Below are positions 30,601 to 44,069 of a stretch of 64,000 nt of DNA, piece after piece. Origin of the DNA: Ceratodon purpureus (Eukaryota > Streptophyta > Bryopsida > Pseudoditrichales > Ditrichaceae); assembly GCA_014871385.1 (NCBI GenBank), contig CM026424.1, forward strand, positions 4,134,582-4,198,581, given 5' to 3'. The notes beneath the pieces are model-generated. The model was not told the origin of the DNA and searched no databases. It worked only from the letters and a program-made list of their open reading frames with translations. A program made the translations under genes and the position numbers. Positions within the stretch are counted from its first letter, which is position 1. Each line of letters begins with the position of its first letter.

Positions 30601-32675
30601 GCACCAGCTCATTTGATCAAGATTTATGAGACTTTCAAAAGACCTACCCTCTTCTCGAATTTTCTGGTTGCCGATCTTCATATTTCAAAAGTTCTTTGAA
30701 CATATTCTTTGCTGATAGTGACATCCACTGCAATAAACCTATGGTGACTTCTGCAGGATTTAAAAAAACATGCATAGCTCTCAAAATATGCAACACTTAA
30801 AACAATATGTCATGCTCACGGTCTGCAAAACAAGCTAGTTCAATAGGTATCAATTTCACCATCCCAGTTAAAAGATTTTTACGAGACAAAAATGAAAACA
30901 AGAGTTACTGTAGTATTCAATGCGCAAGTATTAGGGAGAAAAGCAACAAACCTCTGAGTGATTTCTCCCGCGAATGAAGGATAAAATTAGCCTCGCTTCT
31001 CACTATAAGTGATATTCCAATACCGGCCTCAACAACTTTGGCAGCATAGATGAGTGGATCATCACCTGGGATGTCCAGTCCAGCAGTAGGAAAATGAAGT
31101 TCGTCTAGATCTCCATATCCCTAGTACGCACAGGAGATAGACAGTACAGATAGTGAGTTAACTAGCTGTAGCCTATATCGTCGCAACAATCACTCATACC
31201 TTTGCAAAGCATTGAAATATTACATGTATCTAAAAATTATAAAGAATCAACTTTAGTCTAAGAATTTCATCGTCTGAAAGGAAAAGTTGAAGTATACCCG
31301 AACTGCAGGCCCAGCACTTCGAAGAGTTGTACAAGTGCGCTTGGTTGCTACTTTGACCTGAGCCCCGTTTAAATATAATCCATACATCGTGATGCCTGTT
31401 CCTGAATCATTTATCAAAGGACGAAATTCCCTATTAAGCAATGTTTGCACATCAGGAACAAGTGCTAACCGGAAATATTACATTTTCTGCTTCAATAAGG
31501 AGCTGCTTTTCATTGTTTGACCGCTAAAGAAAAATAAACCCTTTCAAGCAATCTAAAAGGAATTAAACAATCTGTCAGACAATATTAGACATCGTCAAAC
31601 AATGTACTAATCGGTGTAATATTGTACAATCGGTCAGACAATGTGAGACGATGTCGCTAAATTTCAGAAATCTAGACATCGTCTCAAGCAATGTGACGTG
31701 AAAATGGAGAATTAAGTCAAAACTTTCAGATTCCCATCTCACAACTAACTTACCATCTCCTTGCCACCTGGCCTCAACATTCACCGGCACTTCGCCTTCC
31801 GTCAGTACGCGTAAATGAACTTCGTCAGCTGCATTCAAGCATTACAAAGTAAGATCGAAGATGGATTAATTAGGCAAAAATAACATACCTAGTAGAGTTC
31901 ATACAAGTTATTTGCAAATCCTCAATCAGATCACTACAGTGAGAGCATAAATAGTTTAAACTTCATATGCATTATAAATATTCAAAACAAAGACCCCGAC
32001 ACAGACTTCACGATACACAAGTGACGAGGAATCGTTATGTTTAAGTGAAAAGCTCTAAATACTGAGATTAGAAGTTCGGAAGGTCTCACCGTTGTGATAC
32101 ATGATTGCCCAGTTCCCAAATTGAAAAGTGCATTTGTTCTCTATATACAGACAATTCTTGGCAAGCTCTCCAATCTCAGCTAAGACCCATGGATCAACAG
32201 GCAGAGCCGCATGAAGGATTGTTGAGGACTTCGACCGTTTCACTGGTCCTCTAGCATACCTTCCGAATAACACTTTGGTGCGATGAAGGAGAAAATTAGG
32301 AGTGCCATCAGGAAAGTAGGCTGTAGCTGTGAAAGTGATGGGTTTAAGAGTTGAAGTATATACAGGATTGAATCCTGTCTGCGCTTCTATATCAAAATCG
32401 GACGAGGTGCCTGCTACTCGACCACTACTAATCTGTGATGAGATTGCTGAGAGCATCTCAGTCACCTCTCGCTGCTTTTCTTCCACTTCAGAACGAGACA
32501 CACCAGGATGATCTAGTCCCACTTCTTTTAAAACACCCGGCCAAAATCTGGAAGCAAATAGCCAGGTTTTACGTCTAATAACGTCCCAAAGGGCGGCTGC
32601 CAAAATACCAATAACAAGACCCAGAACTACTGCAGGAAACCATGTATTGAACTGCTGATCACTGGCGGGAGACAT
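27625..32675 (-). CDS. Membrane TPR-like pseudokinase, copy A (ten exons)
   Basis: The exons keep frame to 944 residues: 32675-32090, 31828-31754, 31401-31298, 31120-30952, 30750-30648, 30176-30120, 29980-29741, 29597-29274, 29148-29039, 28691-27625. The start is MSPASDQQFNTW, with one membrane segment at about residues 12-30 (WFPAVVLGLVIGILAAALW). Exons 2-6 encode a novel region. Exons 7-8 resemble TPR units (KYWQRGLEDVNEV; IRGGIKFLLGDFEGALQDFD). The last exon has a kinase-like core with HPDLEASNILL where HRDLKxxN is expected, no DFG, a VPEAL motif resembling APE, then a tail encoded by a minisatellite. The catalytic loop is degenerate, and the Gly-loop and Lys are not seen. Either a pseudokinase or a gene losing function. 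Exons 1-9 mirror copy B. Confidence 0.75.
27684..27838 (-). repeat. 20 bp coding minisatellite
   Basis: About eight units of TTCCCATCGCATCTCTGAG-like sequence (variants CCCTTAGC) replace the region between the APE-like motif and the C-lobe of copy A. They encode repeats such as RDAMGTQRCDGNSEM. Because 20 is not a multiple of three, each unit change shifts the downstream frame. Confidence 0.85.
28321..28500 (-). repeat. 90 bp direct duplication inside the last exon of copy A
   Basis: Two nearly identical 90 bp units (28321-28410, 28411-28500) each encode 30 residues including DSSGADRALTPGRPEYF and SSRTDG. Only a few bases differ, so the duplication is recent. Confidence 0.93.
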
Positions 32676-34839
32676 AGCTACTTGAGGGTCATAAACACTC
32701 GATCAGTGAATCTCCACACTTTCTAAATGCGAGGACATTAGTACGTTACCATGTGTAAGCTTCTCTCAAAAACGGGGATTCTTCAGTGCTGCTAACTACT
32801 ACTTCATATTAGCTAAGCCTTCGTCGCAGATTGCATGGACTTCCGGAGTGGGTCATTGATGTTCAAAACCTCCATTTCTTGATTTTGCAATTGAACTTAA
32901 TTTAGAAAGTACCAATTTTGAAACAAGCTAATCTAAACGACCCTGCCTACATAATCCTCAGTTAGAGCCAAGTTGTAGAGTCCGACAATTTGAGACGATA
33001 TTTCTCATGAATCACAAATTAGCTGAAATTTATTATCCTCGCAAGACTGGTCATCTCTCATAGGTCTTCAACAGAGATGAAAATCTAAAACAACTACAAA
33101 AGACTGAATAGAGAATGACCTGGGCTGGGCTGTCCGAGAACAGCAGACACAGCTTGCAACGCATGAGAAGGTCATCTGATCTAGTAATGTAAAGGGAGGA
33201 GCTTATATGAACACATGAGGCTTTCGACAGGTATTTCCGCCCGGCGTAAAAAATAATTAAAAGCCTCCGACACATCTCCTACAGACTCAGTCCTTCCTTT
33301 CTCATGGCGCAGAAACCACGGCGCCGACCAGGAAGTTTTCAGCGTACAGCTCTCCCTCGAATTGATCATTGAGCTGAAAATTAAGTGGCAATGACATACT
33401 ATTAATTGGAAGTAAATAAACTCTTCACTAGTAAAGTTACAACACATACAAGCTTCACCAACTCATTTCTTTACTCCCGTAGTCGAAATGACTTCTAGTA
33501 AACAAGACTTGTTAGTGTCGGGAAAGGTATTTCCACAAGGAAACGGTAAACATATATTGATTTTTAAACCTAATTTTGAAAATCACCGAGCATCTACTTG
33601 AAGGACTCAAAACTTTATAATAAACTTCTCTCACATGGGAGAAAGATTAGGCCCTAGCAAAATGCTATAAGTTGGAGGATGAAGCGGTCTGCTGTGCCCC
33701 GTTTCCTAGAAGGCCAGAGAATGAGTAAAATATATATATATAAAACGCAAATGAACGGACTTCATTGCATGAGAGAAAAGTACAACCCTCATCGGACCGA
33801 GGTCCAGGGCGAAAAAACGGAACAGACTTCTGGACGAGTGGGAACAGTCCGTGGACACATTACAGCCAGTTCAAGATAACTCCTTCCGGAGGGAGTCCAG
33901 GCCGTTCCATCCAATCTGCATAGCTAATCTGTTACCAAAATCCCTCTACACATTCAAACAGAACCAAAAGACAGCACACGAATTTGATTACTGAATTTGT
34001 TCAAAACGTGGTGTTATGCTTCAGATTTGACTCTGATGATCACCTTCACCTCATGTTAGAAAGAGTTTTAGATTGCAATTACAACCGAAGTCGGTTGGAA
34101 CACTTCATGAAATTGGAAAGATTTTAATTTTTTATGTTCACTTCAATGTTTTCTTGGATTTTGGCTTGTAGTGAACTATTTTTGTAAAACAATTATCATG
34201 TACATTTCTAATACGGTCAGCTTCATTGATTTTTTCTTTGAGTGTTTGATTTTTGTTTCGTAGTGTTTTGATGGGACAGGTGTGCTTGAAGCCCATTTGC
34301 TTCATTCTATAATTGTCTCAACCTTTATTTGCTACTTTTGTTTTTTCCTTTGAGGATTAAGATGACCATCCGAATTCTTGATCGATGTACTCTTTGAGAC
34401 ATGGACTTTGGGTTTGTAGTTGTCACATTGATGTCTATTTTTTACATTCATTTTACAAAGGGTATGCTTTGATACAAAACTATGAACATCTCAAGCCTTA
34501 CAGGGCTTAGGATTTAAGATGACCACCTTAATCCACCCTATGAATGATGTACTAAGGTTTATCAATCATGGATTTGAGGTTTAGGGTGGTCCGCATAGGT
34601 GCTCAATTGATCAAAATTGAAGTCGACAATGACCGTTGATACGTAGTCAAAGTATACGCTTGTTGTAGATGATGGTGCGATCTGGGATTACAGTGATGAT
34701 CTAAATGTATTTCAAGACTTTTTAATTATGGGTTTTCTCTCTGACCCTTTGATATCTTCGGTGCATCAGCTCGTATTTCAGCTTTCTAAGTGCGTGAAGA
34801 CCATGAAATTTGGCATTCTGACACCTATACGAACTCCCA
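32676..34839. other. Upstream region of copy A
   Basis: A 5' flank or leader intron. Short stretches around 33.1-33.4 kb are weakly similar to 42.1-42.3 kb upstream of copy B (both contain GAGCTTATAT). The 33.9-34.8 kb part is AT-rich with no supported gene. Confidence 0.4.
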
Positions 34840-35240
34840 ATCTGTGCAAAGCACCACAAGCGCACGTTCATATTCACAGAAATGGTCATTTTCTGCCGGA
34901 CTGAAGTACAAAATAACGTCGTGCGAGGCCCTAGAGGAATAGGCAGACGGAAGACAATAAGGAGTACTCATCACAGCAGGAATATGAATCTCGGCACGGC
35001 GACTGAACGACAACCCTGTACCTCAATCATATGCACAAAGCTTGGTTTCGACGACACTTTCTGCTTGCTCGCCATAATCCACCTCGAGAGCACCAGAACT
35101 GCAGATGCTCCATCAGCCACAACTGCCAAAAAATGCTGCTGAAGTACTACCACCGTTTTCACCACCCCGCCAGACTCTCCCTCCACACAATGACTGCAAT
35201 CCGATTCCGACCTGTTTTGAAACTTCAACAAACACCGAAT
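34840..35240 (-). repeat. Duplicated 5' block of copy A
   Basis: It matches 44.07-44.34 kb through CATATGCAC, CTTTCTGCTTGCT, CACCTCG, AGCACCA and TTTTCACCACCCCGCC-like segments. Indels between the two nearly preserve frame on the minus strand, where both could read GGVV, LSRW or LARW, SKQK and SFVHM. A first exon or leader of the membrane-kinase genes is possible; a start codon is not established. Confidence 0.5.
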
Positions 35241-35821
35241 GCAGTACTGCTCGGACGGGAGCTCAAATCATGAGACGAGCATTCGCAGTTAAGTTACTCT
35301 CAACGACAGTCTCTTGTGTTCGTGACTCTGCACATGTCAAGCTACTGTCCAGACTCAGAGGTTGAAAGCTACAAGGTCACAGAACCACATCTTTTGTGGA
35401 ACTTGACAGTCCCCCTGATTTACAAGTTACAACCGATTGAGTGTAAGAGTATCATTACATGTGACAATCACACAATCATGACTGGATTATATGATGGTCG
35501 AGGGCATTCTTCTGTCAGCACGACCTCGGTCTCAAGCTTCGGAAACGAGTCCCCACATGCGGCATGAATGCTGATGAGCGTAGCTTCTTCCAAGTCACAA
35601 TTACATGAGTGAAGGTGATAGCATCCTGACGAGCTTTTCAACTAAGTTATGAAGCCCGAGTTGTGGACCAAAAACGATGAGCAGTTATTCAGCAGTGGAA
35701 GGTCCCATAGCTTTGTGAATGAAGATCTGGGCGCTCCTAATTTATTACACCATCGAGTTACATACAGTTTTCAGAGTTGATACCAGTGGCTACATAGCGG
35801 AGGAAATTGCGTAAGAATAAA

Positions 35822-36310
35822 AGGCAGCACAACCATGTGAACCTAGAAATGGGTTTCTCCCACCGGTTCAGTATGTGTCAACCTAAAGTTTTATGAATTC
35901 TGCCTGCTGTACTGTACAACAAGGGGTGAATAGTCCAACCCCTCGCCAGGCTCCCTGGTGCACACCCAAACAATGAGCCTTCCGTTCCGCCGATGTGGGA
36001 TCTATCGTCTAACCAATTCAAAAGTATAACACGCAACCACTTAAGCTTACAAATGAGTTTTTCCCACCAGCTCAGGGTGCAAAAAATAAAGTGACAATGT
36101 ATTCTGCCTGCTACATGGGGTGAAAATTCAAACCCCCTACTCGGTGCACGGAGCACCCAAAAATTTGAGACATGTTACTTTTGCCGGGGCATTCTTCTGT
36201 GACCCCGGGTCTCTCACTGTAATTAAGAATTGAAAGGTAGCACGCGACCACATGGGCTTAGAAATGGGTTGCTCCCACCAGCTCCGGGTGCGATATATAA
36301 CCTTGAGTCT
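35822..36310 (-). repeat. Three tandem units of about 205 bp
   Basis: GAAATGGGTTTCTCCCACC recurs in diverged form at about 35847, 36050 and 36260, each preceded by CACGCAACCAC-like sequence. Two of the units hold CTGCCTGCT and GGGGTGAA with a B-box-like run. This may be a decayed SINE cluster between the two kinase genes. Confidence 0.7.
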
Positions 36311-36652
36311 TATTTTGTCTCCTTGATTGTGGAAATAATCAGCCTCCTGCCTGATGAACGAGGATACGAAAAGATTCTCCGTAACTCTTCGCAAATTAAA
36401 GAAAAGTTGGGTCTCTATTGATGATCATAATGCCAGCGGTTTTGATGATGATTTTCGGAGTTTGATGTCAGGTCTGTAACATGACAAGATATTAATCACT
36501 GTTCCTGCGTTCTCCGACTCGTCACAGGCATGTCGGAGTTCATCTTTGATGTTACAAACATATGTAAACTTGGGTCTCTGCTGATATCATGCCGGCGTTT
36601 TTCGACGAGGAACCATTATATGGTCTTCTGGAAGTTCTTCCAATGCAGTAGC

Positions 36653-39600
36653 TTAACCTGGATAAGGTACTTGGTCGATGTCGAGCGTTCTCGCAGGATT
36701 GTGATTGTAGCTGATCCTGCGCAGTTCTTTGTCAATGTCTAGGAAGCTTGGTCGTCGGTGAGGATCACGTTCCAAGCAGTTTTCGATGAGGGACTTCAAA
36801 TCTGAATTCAGGTCAGAAGGTAGCGTCGGTCTGAGCCCTGAAATCACTCCATGTACTCCAGTAAAGTCGCGTTCTTGAAGGTCCTCGAATGGGACAATTC
36901 CTGTCAGGATCTCGTAACATAGCATACCAAAACTAAAAACATCCGATACTTCGTGAGTGTCTTCCACCATACTTGCGTTAGGACTTTCGTCAGACGGCTG
37001 ACCTAAGCCCAGAATTGTATGGTCGAAGTCAGAAACAGAACTCGAATGTATGATAGAGCCAGCATGCCGATACGAAAGAAGATTGGCCGACTTTAAATTA
37101 CGATGCAGAAGATCGCTTGAGTGCACATGCGCCATACCCTCTGCTATGCGGGTCAGTATGTCCAAGGCTTGATTGAGTTGAATAGGCACAGAAAGTGATG
37201 TACTGATGCTGTTGTTGTACTGTGCATTGTTAAAGTTGTAATTCTCCATCCTTCCATTCATTACGAAAGGCTCTTTATACCATTGAGAGTGCTTGAAAAT
37301 CCATTGCTCCCATGGTCCTGGTTGCGAGTTAAACGATAAACCAACAGACCTGGAACTTTTCGGGACTTGAGACGTAATGTCTTGAGACGAAGGTCTTCCC
37401 AAACTAGAACCTGCATAAACATTATCTCAATCAGGTCATTAATAAACAGGGCAACAGAGAGCGGCCCCAACTCCCAATCAATAAGCTCGTTGCAACCATG
37501 CGGGTTACGAGTTTTTCCAACAAATTACAACATCCGCTATACTAAAGTCATCTAACACGGCCTATCCAGTCTACAAGTCCTGCTGAGGGCTGTGATGTAC
37601 TTATTGAAACAAAAAGGGACAAAGGAACAATACAGAAAAAATATGTGCAAGGGACAAGCCTCGGATCTACACCAACAATAAAATTTCCCGTAAACCCAAC
37701 TACTTACACAATGAGATAAAATATGCAAAAGACCACAGTAGTATTCATCATTTCTATGAGCTGGGCACGATTCGAAAACAACCTGCATACTTACTTGAAT
37801 TCATTGATGGCAAGCCAACTGTTGAATGTCGCGCAGTGGTGATGTCATCAGACACCGAGCAGATAGACAAGCTCTCGCCAGAAAACCACTCGTCTCCAGT
37901 AAGTAAGTCAGGTCTGAGGTTACAAACGACAGCATATTTCAACGTGTTCAGAGGAATCCAATTGCTCGAACTTCAACCAACGACATTATATTCTGTCGAA
38001 GGATACAACTGCTAGACTCCTTCAAAACATTCTAAAGCCAAGATTCAGGTGTGAAATATCTTACATCCTCGGTACAGATTTTTGTTGGTCTGAGAGCTGA
38101 GGTCGTTGAATTAATGGACGTTGCGGGGATATCGAAGTAGAAAGTGCCGAAAAGAGAATCTGCAGTAGGCATGCCCTAAGCTCTTGGATGTCGTTTAGAT
38201 TCGGGTTGATTGCAATAGCTGCGCGGACGTCCTGCATGGCCTCTGAATATTTGGCAAGCATACACTTGGCTAAAGAACGCTCAAGCAGTAGAGTGGATCG
38301 ACGTCCTCCCATATTGAGATTATCAGCAAGCTCGAAGTCTTGTAGTGCTCCCTCAAAGTCCCCAAGCAAGAACTTGATGCCTCCTCGAATACTGTACACG
38401 CAAAAAACCAATTTTGGTCTAAATTATAAATCAAATTCCCATCTATATTGGAAATATTATCATGTAATAACTGCAACATTGCAAATTCATGATGTTATGG
38501 ATTCATCATACCTGATATGTAGACCAGATTGTAAACCTTCCGAAATTTTTGGGCAGTGTCCAGACAAATTGACTTCATTCAAATCCTGCAGCCCTCGTTG
38601 CCAGTATTCGAAGTGATAAAGTTGGTCCCTCTTGAATAAACTTGGGAAGACGCGTGCGGGCTGATACCCAGCGTGTTCGAAATCTGGTAACTTCTGAAGA
38701 TAGTTGAGGACCTCGTTTCTGCTATCAAGCAACTCAATCTCCAACACACTGCATGCAAATCGACATATTAGTCTACAATCTGCTGGATGTGAATATTTGC
38801 TGTCACACATAGGTAGAACAAGCTTCCCCATGTGTTTTACATGATTGTATTTTCTAAAATATCGTTATAAGGTGCTGTTTCAAGCATATCATCTTGTGAT
38901 TGTATCTCACTTACCCCTTCCAGTGCTCAGTAAGATGTTCAAAACGCGCCACATCAGATTTCACGTCCGGCCTGTAGTACAATAAAGCACATGTTAGTAT
39001 TAGAAAGAATATTTTTAATACAAAGAAACAAAACAAACAATCCTTTATACATAGCTCATATAAATCTCCAACTCATTTCTTTAATTGAATGAAACTGCAA
39101 TCGGCTAGTTGATCAGCAGGCGTGTCGGCGCTGCTTGGCATGTTTCCTGGTTCCGTTCCGTCGCATAGGAAATAAATTCTCATTTTAGCTTTTGGTTTGT
39201 AAGATTGCAGACAAATCCTAGACGATTAGACGGAACACAATGTGTTTGAGGAACATTTGTTAAACAACTTCAAAAGACGTACCCGCTGGATGTAGTTTCG
39301 GACTGCCCATCTTCAACTTTCAGAAGCGATTTGATCATCTTCTTGGCTGATAGTGAGATCACTCGCACTTGACTCCATATAACTTCTGAAACACTCAAAC
39401 AACATGTAGCTATTTCGTGAAAAGTGGCCATCCCGAAAATTCACAACATACTAGAATGATTTTCACTAGTATTCAGAGACGATTGTTAGTCAAAGGAAGA
39501 AAACTAGCAAAGGCGGCACTCAGGGACGATTGTTAGTCAAAGGAAGAAAACTAGCAAAGGCGGCACTCAGGGACGATTGTTAGTCAAAGGAAGAAAACTA

Positions 39601-41594
39601 GCAAAGGCGGCACTCGCTGACTGGAATCATTTTGAAAGATCTTAGGAGAGGCAAGGTAGGTGACACTTGTCAAACATTGCAGTTCAAAGTAACGAAAATC
39701 AAAACATGTCAATGTTTGTAATTACTATCACCCAGGCAACGGTAGTACTTCATGTCCTCACATGTAGAATAATCTTAACATCCCATTCATAAAACTTTCA
39801 CCTATCAAAGATGCAAAGAAGAATGTTTAAACTGATGCACAGGTGCTATAGAAGATGTGACAAACCTATAAGAGAAGATTTTTCTCTTGGAGGAAGGATA
39901 AAACTGGCCTCACTCCTCACTAAAAGTGACATCCCATCAGCCTCGACAACTTTGACTGCGTGGATAAATGGATCTTCTCCTGGAACATCGAGTCCCTCAG
40001 TTGGCAAATGGAGTTCATCTAGATTCCCACGTCCCTGACATAAACATAAGGTAGTTGTTAGCAAAAGAAATTGAAGTTTAAATGCAACTTATACTTATAT
40101 TTGACGACAACTTAACACATCGTAAAATTGGAAGACTCGGGATGTATTACAGCGGACAAAAAATCGACGCTAATTATCACCTTCTGAGGAAAAGATGGTC
40201 ACCTGGGCTGCTGGACCGGCACTTCTAAGAGTAGTGCTTATTCGCTTGGTTGCTACTTTGACCACAGCACCGTTCAAATATAACCCACGCATAGTGATTC
40301 CAGTCCCTGAAAAAGACCATCATAGAGAGAAACATATCTTAGCGTTACTTGTGCATCATGAACAAGTGCTCCCGTCCACTTTCAAATGTCCTCGCCAGAA
40401 TGGACAGTGGATTTACTCCGGTTAGATGGCAACGGAAATTCACAGTCTTTCGAGCGATCCAGAAGGAGTCACTCGATCAAGCATGCCCATCTAAACACTA
40501 ACTGTTTTCAAGTGGTATCATATACAAATGCAAATCTGGGTCAAGCTCTCGAACTCCCGGCTCACGATTCACTTACCGTCTTCTTGCCACCTTGCCTCAA
40601 CGTTCACTGGCACGTCGCCTTCCGCCAATACGCGTAAATGAACCTCACCAGCTACAAGCAAGCAATAAGATTTAAGCCCTGTAACGATGCAGAAAAGAGA
40701 ACGACACATACCTTGCATACCTCATAGGAGTACTTGTTAGCAGTGCTTCCAATTAAATCAACAACAATGAGTGACCAGATCAGATACAACGTGGGCTTCG
40801 TATGCAGTAGTACACAACATGTAATATTCCACATTAACAAAACCATGGATTCTACTGGACCCAAAAATTACGAGGACTCTTTTGAGTTGGAAATAATATT
40901 GAGAAAATGAAGTTCGTAACCACTCACCATTATGATACAGGATGGCCCAGTTCCCAAGCTGAAAAGTGCATCTGTTCTCTACATGCATACAATCCTTGGC
41001 AAGTTCACCGATCTCAGCTAAGACCCATGGATCAATCGGCAGCGCCGTCTGTAGGATTATTGAGGACTTCCACCGTTTCACTGTCCCTCTTCCATACCTT
41101 CTGAATAATAGCTTGGTACGATGGACAAAGAAAATAGGTGTTTCATCAGGAAAGTAGGCTGTAGCAGTGAAGGTTACGGGTTTTAAAGTTGGAGCGCAGC
41201 GAGGATTAATTCCTGTCTGCGCTTCTATATCAAAATCACCTGTGACACTAGAGTTTGAATACATAGAAGAGTTGCAGGTAGAAGACTCAGCTGCAGGTGG
41301 GTGTATGGCCCCTGCCATTGATGACTTCCCTGCTACTAGAGTATTACTAATCTGTGACGAGATTGCAGAGAGCATCTCAGTCACCACTCGCTGCTTCTCT
41401 TCAACTTCAGTACGTGAGAGAGTGGAATGGTCTAATCCAACTTCTTTTAGAACACCAGGCCAGAACGTGGAAGCAAAAGTCCAGGTTCTACGTCTAAAAA
41501 TGTCCCAAAGGGCGGCTGCAAAGATACCAATAACGAGACCCACAACTATTGCAGGAAACCATGTATTGAACTGTTGATCACTGGCGGGAGACAT
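36653..41594 (-). CDS. Membrane TPR-like pseudokinase, copy B (ten exons)
   Basis: The exons join without a stop to 871 residues: 41594-40928, 40651-40577, 40306-40203, 40034-39866, 39385-39283, 38971-38915, 38748-38512, 38391-38065, 37913-37795, 37410-36653. Exon lengths 2-6 are identical to copy A. A membrane segment (WFPAIVVGLVIGIFAAALW) follows a short N-terminus. Exon 1 carries a 27-residue Ser-rich insert absent from copy A. TPR-like units lie at about 392-580 (EYWQRGLQDLNEV; LLGDFEGALQDFELADNLN). The kinase part starts near the hinge. HRNLKSANLL (722-731) replaces the catalytic Asp of HRD with Asn, DFD (747-749) replaces DFG, and DVFSFGMLCYEILTG and RRPSF close the C-lobe. The Gly-loop and VAIK Lys are absent. 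Probably a membrane-tethered pseudokinase. Confidence 0.82.
39478..39615 (-). repeat. Three tandem 47 bp units in an intron of copy B
   Basis: GACGATTGTTAGTCAAAGGA and AGAAAACTAGCAAAGGCGGC occur three times with almost no difference, between exons 4 and 5 of copy B. The equivalent intron of copy A lacks the array. Confidence 0.95.
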
Positions 41595-44069
41595 AGCTAT
41601 CTGAACACTCAGTGATACTCCACACACTGCTCAAAATTAACGATAGCTTTGTCATACATAAATTTTGCAGGGACCTCACATCGAAGGAGATTTGGGAAAA
41701 ATTCGTAGGAACTTCTCAACAAGAAACTAACAGTAAGAAGCTGTTGCGAATTTGTGTTTTATACCATTTTCCTCAGAGATTCTACAGATATTTGAGGTCT
41801 ATCATTGGTTCTAATTAACCTTCATGATAAACTTAAAGATGTCGTAGCCTCTGTCACCAATATTCGGTAGAGTATGTCCCGAATTGTGAAACTCGAGAGT
41901 GACAGGCGGTACTTAAAATCGGATCACTCATCGATCCGAAACTCCCCAGCCTCACACTTCCACAAGACAGATAACTACTACAAGTCTTCGGTAGAAGATG
42001 AACCTCTGACTAATAGAATTCATAACAGACGAAGACCAAACAGAGAATGCGCCATGCTACCTCAAACTGCAGATGCTTGCATTGCATGTAAAGAGAATTG
42101 CCAATCCTGCGAAGGAAAAGAAAGGACGAGCTTATATATTCACCTTTCCACGAATCAATTCCACCAAAGCTCCAGCCCGTCCTCTCATGACTCGGGAAGT
42201 AACAGGAAATTCCCAGCGAAAATGTCTGCACTGTCAGAAGGGACAAGAACCTGGTATATACCGGATGACCAGGGGTTCAGTGAACTGTTCCATGCAACTG
42301 AATACAATACCATAAATGTTATCTTCAGGGAGTAGCAGAAGTATAGCACTTAGAGAGAGGAAACAGTATATTCAACTGAAAAAATAGCAGCCTTTAACTT
42401 AAAACCTTTCAAAAGTATTCTCAATTAACAACACCACCGAAAAAGGAACTCGCGATATTCCTTCAAAAGCGATCACATACTGATCTATACAACTTTTTGA
42501 GAAACATTCACATCAAAATTGTTTGCAGAAGAATATGAATCCATTACTATACGGTGATAATCTTGGATGTGCCTGTTGCGCAGATCTCATTTCCAAAGAA
42601 ACAAGTCATTTCATCAACACTATCAACAAAATGGTTCTAGTCATGACTTGGATAATCGAGCTTACATATCAGGGTACGTAGTAAAGAGAACATTTATCGA
42701 AGACACTTCAAAAAAGATAACAATAGTGTAATATTTAACACGTAGGTATAGTGTTCACTCTGGAGGTTCAAAATCAATAGAAATATCAGGAGCTAATACT
42801 CGTCCAGGTAATGCTTAAAGAGGGTAGACTGCATCATCAACACGCAATGAAATTCATATTTTACTAAAACAAGGTGCAGTTAGTCACTGTCTGTACAGAA
42901 TTTTATGCAGAAACGCTGTCTGTACTCAATATATGTATCATTAATATATTCTTCCGACAAATTAACTCAACTACCACCACACACTGAACATCGTTTTATT
43001 TTTATTTTTAAAACTGAAAATTGTCTGTAGAGACTATTCTGCGGGAAACCTTCTATATCGCATCTTCAAAGCACCTCAGTGCCGTGTGCACAAACTGATG
43101 CTCTCGAAGAATTGGGAAGCATGCCTCTGAGAAAATGCGACGCAATTTCAGAGGATAGAAAAGACAACAATAGAAGCTATAATTGCGCCTGCACTGAACA
43201 CACTACTCTTGATCTGCGCAGTACCTCTAAGATGGAATTTCCTTTCATTTACTTCATATTGCAGACACAATTCTGAATTCCGGAAATGATGCCTACTACA
43301 TTCTATACCTCGCTTCGTCCAACTAATCTGTTCAGTGCTGACTTCGTTAAGCAGGAATACCAAACTCTTGAGGATTGCCCTCTTAAAAAGCCCAAAGCTG
43401 TCAAGCGGAACTAATCGCCCTGACCTCTCACCATGTATTTCATTGACTGGCAACAAAGAGTAGAACAATGATACGTAATTTCATGAAGCCAACTAATGAT
43501 TTGAAATTTCAACAAAAATGTAAGCTCAATGGACCACACAAGTTGTAGACTTACCGCTCTCTACAGTAAGATATTGCAATGCGAGTGCAGAATCAACTTC
43601 CAAAAACTCCGACTCATTAAAGATTCTCTTAGATCATGTGTACAAACGATAACTAAAAATATAATACATATTTCATACCCCGAGTCGAGCAAAGTCAGAC
43701 ACCTCAGGATACCGATGCACAGTCGACCCAGAGTTTTATGCACATCAAGAAATTTGAAATAAAGGCTGACTCTAGACAGTTCTGTCTGGTGAATTGCATG
43801 ATCGAGGTTAACCTGAATTAAACTTCAGCGCAAAGAGTGCGATACCAGTCCCAACAATCTCTAACAAGCTTTGTCATACTCGTAGCTAAAACATGAAACT
43901 ACTACTAAATGTGCTAAACCCCATGCCCAAGGGACTCAACTTTATGAAATCTTAAATCCGAGACTGTGCATGACCATACACATACACATGCACATTGCTC
44001 TAAAAATCGATTTGGGCACCCGAATACATAATGCGGGGCGGCAGAGGAGAAAAAAAAAAAAAAAAAAAC
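41595..44069. other. Upstream region of copy B
   Basis: The equivalent of 32.7-34.8 kb. There are many short frames but none with a domain or exon structure that I can support. It probably holds a long leader intron if the 44.07-44.34 kb block is the first exon. Confidence 0.4.
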
